From Ascarosepion bandense (taxonomy: Eukaryota > Mollusca > Cephalopoda > Sepiida > Sepiidae): a stretch of DNA of 64,000 nucleotides. This document shows, in pieces, positions 62,657-64,000 of this stretch. Positions within the stretch are counted from its first letter, which is position 1. Each line of letters starts with the position of its first letter. The stretch lies in NCBI GenBank assembly GCA_037127315.1, contig JBBBDQ010001186.1:3492501-3556500 (forward strand), in the 5' to 3' direction. Below the pieces are notes generated by a model that saw only the letters and a list, made by a program, of their open reading frames with translations, was not told the DNA's origin and ran no database searches. The translations under genes were made by a program, and so were the position numbers.

Positions 62657-63217
62657 AGGATGTGTGTTGTGGTGCAGTAGATATCGACTAGGAACTGTAA
62701 ATCGGGGAGCTGAGTTCGAATTCCAATGAATTCCTTGCATTCACTTACGCACAAATACCATTGGGAAAAGTGTTAATCCGTCTCTTCCCTCCAGTGATGG
62801 GTTAAATAACAGGACAGATTGGGCTCTGTAGCATTGGTTAGCAACCAGTTTACTGCAGAAAGTAATGGCAACCTACTGCAGGATAATCTTCTGCCCAGTC
62901 AGACATGTGTCTTTCAAGACATGATCACCCAATGGCACTTAACTGACTGACTGACTATAATAGTTGATTACATGATTAAGGCTACTACTGGACATAAAGC
63001 GGGGGATCCGTTTATGACTTCATAACAATATAAAACTGATCCCCCATTAATTACTACTTAATAATATAATACATCTCTTCCCCCTCTAGCTATGTCAAAT
63101 AACAGGACAGATTGGGTTCTATAGCCTTGGCTGGCAACCAGTCTACGCAGAAAGCAATGGTAACCTACTGAGGGATAATCTTCTGCCAAGTCAGTCATGT
63201 CTCTTAACTGACTGACT
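62657..63217 (+). mobile_element. Dimeric tRNA-SINE with hairpin linker, 11-bp target duplication
   Basis: Full SINE (to 62952), linker with GGGGGATCCGTTT (63001-63013) opposite AAACTGATCCCCC (63033-63045), then a headless second core. CTACTAAACCC flanks it at 62646-62656 and 63216-63226, so the dimer inserted as a unit. Confidence 0.9.
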
Positions 63218-63369
63218 ACTAAACCCTGCTTCTCACAGCTGACTCGTTTGCATAAGATTTTTTGAACATGAAAACAATTTGGAAGCTCGCTATGCAATAA
63301 GATTTTGTGTTTTGGGGCATGAAAACTGTCCATAAACCTCTTTACATCAAGACCTCGCTCTCTGTGACT

Positions 63370-63530
63370 TTTAGTTGTTCCCCAAGTTGAAAGAAAGTGG
63401 CAGTCGTTTTGAAGATACCGAGAAGATGAAAGAAGCTGTGACAAGAGTCCTGGACACCTTCACTTTGGATGACTTCAATAGAGATTTTCAATGCTTGAGC
63501 GTTAAAACAAGAATATTGAAGACAGAAGGT
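63370..63530 (+). pseudogene. Mariner transposase C-terminal fragment
   Basis: FPKLKESGSRFEDTEKMKEA then VTRVLDTFTLDDFNRDFQCL matches the end of mariner-family transposases. It lies in the left arm of the foldback below. Confidence 0.65.
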
Positions 63531-63882
63531 CCTACTTTGAATGATAATAGTGTTGTGTTCTTTAAAATTTAAAAATGTCTCTTTTTGAACCCACTCTACT
63601 AAACCCTTTTTCTCACAGCTGACTTTTCATGCCCACAAACACAAAACCATATTGCATAGCGAGCTTCCAAATTGTCTTAACGTTCAGAAAATGCAAACTA
63701 GTCAACTGTGAGAAGAAGGGTTTAGTAGAGTGGGTTCAAAATGAGATATTTATAAATTTTAAAGAACACAACACTATTATCATTCAAAGTAGGACCTTCT
63801 GTCTTCAATGTTCTTGTTTTAACGCTCAAGCTTTGTGAAGTCCCCGTGGAAGTCCACCAAAGTGAAGGTGTCCAGGACTCTT
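63443..63882. mobile_element. Foldback of mariner 3' ends (arms ~181 bp, loop 77 bp)
   Basis: 63443-63623 (AAGAGTCCTGGACACCTTCA to TTCTCACAGCTGAC) pairs with 63701-63882. The loop contains CCATATTGCATAGCGAGCTT, repeated directly at 63908 and inverted at 63270. TTTTGAACCCACTCTACTAA at the centre of each arm looks like the transposon terminus and also lies 5' of the SINE dimer at 62637. Confidence 0.75.
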
Positions 63883-64000
63883 GTTTTCATACCCACAAAC
63901 ACAAAACCATATTGCATAGAGAGCTTCCAAATTGTCTTAACGTTTTCCTGAAAAACTCACAGAACTTCTTGATTGCAACGCATGCGTACGTCTGCGTGTA

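Noticed and set aside
880..63220. tRNA genes at the SINE heads
   Set aside because: The B-box-like GAGTTCGAATTCCAG is present, but the heads do not fold into a full cloverleaf by eye, and every one continues into the SINE core.

Overview
This is eukaryotic, repeat-saturated DNA, most likely intergenic or intronic sequence from a coleoid cephalopod and plausibly an octopus. The basis is the combination of many copies of a tRNA-headed SINE with a long conserved core, 5S-rRNA-headed SINEs, CFDP2/BovB-like RTE LINEs, Tc1/mariner relics and very abundant (TA)n microsatellites. The species call is inference. I found no host protein-coding gene I could defend. The intact-looking ORFs are transposon fragments, low-complexity translations of microsatellites, or ORFs expected by chance in AT-rich DNA.

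Layout. 0.7-5.7 kb: a GAAA-rich tandem repeat holding a SINE, a 5'-truncated RTE LINE on the minus strand, a 5S/tRNA SINE and a TCAAAC-tailed retroposon with an expanded internal minisatellite. 5.7-13.1 kb: SINEs (one dimer, one trimer), a second RTE copy, repeats carrying hammerhead-like motifs, and a 52-bp satellite. 13.2-21.4 kb: a (TA)n-rich array, two copies of a roughly 1.5-kb duplicated block, and a mariner relic split by a LINE. 21.4-29.2 kb: RTE pieces, a probable Ty3/Gypsy tail with a SINE inside it, hammerhead-like motifs next to (TA)n tracts and a foldback minisatellite. 29.2-36.3 kb: old dispersed repeats, an inverted pair of the TCAAAC retroposon and a full-length 5S-like head. 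36.3-41.4 kb: the least repetitive part, with trinucleotide tracts and a nested Tc1 relic. 41.4-45.7 kb: the best-preserved RTE and a second LINE family (LINE-B). 46-56 kb: several hammerhead-like repeats beside (TA)n, and a third LINE family (LINE-C) broken into four pieces by later insertions. 56.3-64 kb: another TCAAAC retroposon, a 1.3-kb 45-bp purine-rich minisatellite and foldback mariner remnants.

The window records insertion order more than gene function. Several insertions carry readable target-site duplications: 10 bp at 9.6, 10.2 and 25.1 kb, 11 bp at 4.7, 56.3 and 62.6 kb, and 13 bp at 52.1 kb. The two patterns most worth following are these. (1) A module CTGANGA - short hairpin - GAAA(C/T/G) recurs in at least eight otherwise different sequence contexts, most of them immediately or shortly upstream of a (TA)n tract in the same orientation. 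It resembles the hammerhead ribozyme core reported in Penelope-like elements. (2) A 530-760 bp retroposon has a TCAAAC-type tail and a length-variable internal minisatellite, and its ends are fixed by target-site duplications.
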